From positions 1 through 7,441 of the forward strand of contig CAZSIL010000045.1 in NCBI GenBank assembly GCA_964607025.1: a stretch of 7,441 nt of DNA, given 5' to 3'. Within the stretch, counting starts at the first letter, position 1, and the number at the start of each line of letters is the position of its first letter. A program made the position numbers and the translations under genes. Below, in pieces: positions 6,423 to 7,441 of the stretch. The DNA comes from SIG565 sp964607025 (GTDB taxonomy: Bacteria; Bacillota; Clostridia; Oscillospirales; Acutalibacteraceae). The notes beneath the pieces were generated by a model. It made no database searches. It saw only the letters and a program-made list of their open reading frames with translations, and had not been told where the DNA came from.

Positions 6423-6985
6423 TTCTTAATTCTCCTCTCTGCCAATAAGGATGATACAAGACCGATTACGGCGCATCCGATTATAACAATCAGCACATCA
6501 ACATTAAATACAGTTGCAAGGATAAAGGCAAGAGCCGCTAATATATATGAAAGAGTTTTTTTAGGGCATACCTTTGCCATACTCCAAAATGCCTTAATAA
6601 TCAGTGCTAAAACACCTGCGCGGATGCCGAAAAATGCATATTGTACCGCTTTAATATCCTGAAATTCGGTTAGAATTAAGGAAATGAGAGAGATAATTAT
6701 AAATGACGGAAGAACCACACCGAAAGTAGCAAAGAACGATCCCCAAAAACCTGCTATCTTGTAGCCGATAAAAGTAGCTGAGTTAATTGCAATAGGGCCG
6801 GGTGTCGATTCGGAAATAGCGAATACGTCAAGTATTTCTTCTTCGCTTATCCAGTTGCGATTTTCTGATACTTCTTTTTGAATTAGCGGGATCATAGCAT
6901 AACCGCCGCCAAATGTAAAGGCGCCGATTTTAAAGAAAACACCGAATAGTGTGAAAATCTTTTTGAAGTCAAATTTATGTTTCAT
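6419..6985 (-). CDS. chrA: Chromate-transporter-family (CHR) half protein, first of a pair
   Basis: This 188-residue single-domain CHR membrane protein is the same length as its partner. GGGYAMIPL lies at 26-34 and SESTPGP at 58-64, preceded by FFKIGAFTFG. Hydrophobic segments cover about 77-104, 116-132 and 144-180, and the C-terminus is basic (AERRIKK). The charged start, MKHKFDFKK, suggests an inside N-terminus. AAAGGA lies 7 bases before the ATG. The two half proteins are clearly related but diverged, as expected for a heteromeric pair rather than a recent duplication. It is the first gene of the three-gene operon, starting about 80 bp downstream of the tRNA-Leu 3' end on the same strand. 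Confidence 0.92.
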   Translation of the reverse strand: MKHKFDFKKIFTLFGVFFKIGAFTFGGGYAMIPLIQKEVSENRNWISEEEILDVFAISESTPGPIAINSATFIGYKIAGFWGSFFATFGVVLPSFIIISLISLILTEFQDIKAVQYAFFGIRAGVLALIIKAFWSMAKVCPKKTLSYILAALAFILATVFNVDVLIVIIGCAVIGLVSSLLAERRIKK

Positions 6986-7003
6986 AGAACATTCCTTTCT
7001 ATA

Positions 7004-7009
7004 ATTATA
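7004..7009 (-). promoter_or_regulatory. Possible -10 box for the CHR/hydrolase operon
   Basis: TATAAT is read on the - strand at 7009-7004, between the tRNA-Leu terminator and the first CHR gene. No convincing -35 box lies at the right distance; the sequence there is T- and A-rich. An independent promoter is needed if the terminator at 7039-7061 is efficient. Confidence 0.35.
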
Positions 7010-7034
7010 TTTTAAGAATATTAGAAGAAATTAT

Positions 7035-7067
7035 AAAAGACCGCCGATAGTTTCGGCGGTCTTTTTT
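7035..7067 (-). terminator. Terminator of the tRNA-Leu transcript
   Basis: GACCGCCGA (7039-7047) and TCGGCGGTC (7053-7061) form a perfect 9-bp stem around TAGTT. On the - strand, the stem starts 5 bases after the tRNA CCA end and is followed by TTTT (complement of 7035-7038). The + strand also carries six T bases, so it could work in both directions. Confidence 0.88.
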
Positions 7068-7153
7068 GGTGCGGGTAGCAGGACTTGAACCTGTACCGAG
7101 TTGCCCCGACTAGAACCTGAATCTAGCGCGTCTGCCGATTCCGCCATACCCGC
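7067..7153 (-). tRNA. tRNA-Leu (anticodon CAG)
   Basis: Read on the - strand, the acceptor stem is GCGGGTA/TACCCGC, with discriminator A and an encoded CCA (complement of 7067-7069). The D arm begins GGCGGAATCGGCAG. The anticodon stem CTAGA/TCTAG closes the loop TTCAGGT, with CAG at its centre. A long variable arm (CGGGGCAACTCG) marks a class II tRNA such as Leu. The T loop TTCAAGT is normal, and the outermost T-stem pair is an A-C mismatch. The total of 87 bases is typical. It decodes CUG. Its first 22 bases are repeated exactly 170 bp upstream. Confidence 0.95.
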
Positions 7154-7157
7154 ATAT
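7132..7157 (-). repeat. 26-bp direct repeat, copy within the intact tRNA-Leu
   Basis: These 26 bases are identical to 7302-7327. The repeat comprises the first 22 bases of tRNA-Leu (acceptor 5' strand and most of the D arm) plus 4 bases (ATAT) upstream of it. Identity stops on both sides: T against A at 7131/7301, and T against A at 7158/7328. Confidence 0.95.
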
Positions 7158-7301
7158 TAAATTGTTTTAATTGGGCAGCCGCGCTCACGCGTGACTCTTG
7201 CGGTGCCCGAAATTTTTTAGGTCTTGGTGCGACCAAAAATTTCGACCGCGGCGCCTTTTTAACCAACGCTTTATCACCCACAGGGTGCGCTCGGTTAAAA
7301 A
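7158..7301 (-). repeat. 144-bp folded insert between tRNA-Leu direct repeats, holding hairpin repeat copy 2
   Basis: Nothing here looks like a real gene. Three strong inverted repeats fill it. (1) TTTTTAACC (7256-7264) and GGTTAAAAA (7293-7301) enclose an inner hairpin CACCC/GGGTG (7275-7279, 7283-7287). (2) CGAAATTTTT, a two-base bulge and GGTC (7208-7223) pair with GACC-AAAAATTTCG (7231-7244), extended by GCGGT (7200-7204) and ACCGC (7245-7249). (3) GGGCA-CCGC (7173-7182) pairs with GCGG-TGCCC (7200-7208) around the palindrome TCACGCGTGA (7185-7194). Folds 2 and 3 compete for 7200-7208, so both cannot be complete at once. Positions 7292-7267 on the - strand match the tRNA-Trp-side repeat (239-264). 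It is likely a small non-autonomous repeat element or a scar left by one. Confidence 0.7.
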
Positions 7302-7327
7302 CTGCCGATTCCGCCATACCCGCATAT
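7302..7327 (-). pseudogene. Truncated 5' copy of tRNA-Leu (22 tRNA bases plus ATAT)
   Basis: This is an exact copy of the tRNA-Leu 5' end, cut off within the D arm. There is no anticodon, T arm or 3' end after it, so it cannot give a tRNA. It lies nearer the promoter than the intact gene. Either an insertion duplicated this part of the tRNA, or recombination between two tRNA-Leu-like copies left the remnant. Confidence 0.85.
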
Positions 7328-7389
7328 ATTTAAGTAATAAGTAATAGTGAATAGTGAAGAAGTTTAGCTTAAAATTTTGAACAAATAAT

Positions 7390-7418
7390 ATTATATAGAT
7401 AAAATTAAGCGGTGTCAA
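7390..7418 (-). promoter_or_regulatory. Perfect-consensus promoter for the tRNA-Leu transcript
   Basis: On the - strand, TTGACA (7418-7413), exactly 17 bp, then TATAAT (7395-7390) matches both boxes at the ideal spacing. Transcription would start near 7383. That is about 60 bases before the truncated tRNA copy and about 230 bases before the intact tRNA-Leu. No other good promoter is evident between 7158 and 7327, so the whole insert is probably part of the tRNA precursor. Confidence 0.85.
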
Positions 7419-7441
7419 GCGAAATTAATTCTAATCACAAA

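Noticed and set aside
75..7153. Whole tRNA-to-tRNA interval as an integrated genomic island
   Set aside because: There is no integrase, no transposase and no direct repeat linking the two ends. The genes are ordinary metabolic and transport modules.
7132..7327. CRISPR array
   Set aside because: There are only two repeat copies, they are 170 bp apart and one lies within a tRNA gene. There are no regular spacers and no cas genes.
7123..7418. Two small - strand open frames (64 and 77 residues), both containing MRVWRNRQ
   Set aside because: MRVWRNRQ is the tRNA-Leu 5' end read as codons. Both frames are made of the duplicated tRNA segment and palindromes, so they are not genes.

Overview
The window is an A+T-rich bacterial chromosome segment. 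Its codon use, purine-rich Shine-Dalgarno sites (AAGGAG type), consensus sigma-A-like promoters, tRNAs with encoded CCA ends and compact hairpin/T-tract terminators all suggest a low-GC Gram-positive organism. A gut-type Clostridia is the best guess, by inference only. The segment is bounded by two tRNA genes, tRNA-Trp(CCA) on the + strand at the left and tRNA-Leu(CAG) on the - strand at the right. Six of the seven protein genes between them can be assigned to a family with good confidence.

Left to right: tRNA-Trp with a long symmetric terminator (75-187); a short structured repeat region (about 200-272); an AraC-family regulator on the - strand (280-1164); a divergent PnuC-like vitamin-precursor transporter (1317-2018, real start probably the GTG at 1326); a terminator and a second promoter; a second AraC-family regulator with a cupin sensor (2167-2970) followed in the same direction by a complete L-fucose/D-arabinose isomerase, fucI (3067-4851); a bidirectional terminator shared with a convergent - strand operon. 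In transcription order, that operon is two single-domain CHR (chromate-transporter family) proteins that overlap by four bases (6985-6419 and 6422-5856), then a membrane-anchored alpha/beta hydrolase (5845-4904).

The genes form three small modules. The first is a regulator/transporter divergent pair. The second is a regulator/sugar-isomerase pair with no kinase or aldolase in view, so FucI must be completed by enzymes elsewhere or serve another aldose. The third is a two-half CHR transporter with a hydrolase.

The most unusual content is non-coding. Upstream of tRNA-Leu there is a second, exact 26-bp copy of the tRNA's 5' end, separated from the first by 144 bp of strongly folded sequence. 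A perfect-consensus promoter (TTGACA, 17 bp, TATAAT) lies outside it, so the truncated copy and the folded insert should be co-transcribed in the tRNA-Leu precursor. One of the hairpins in that insert shares 19 of 26 positions with a hairpin beside tRNA-Trp at the other end of the window. The four stem differences are paired, compensatory changes (A-T to G-C, C-G to T-A). That indicates a structured repeat family, conserved as RNA or single-stranded DNA and sitting next to tRNA genes. These are the observations most worth following.
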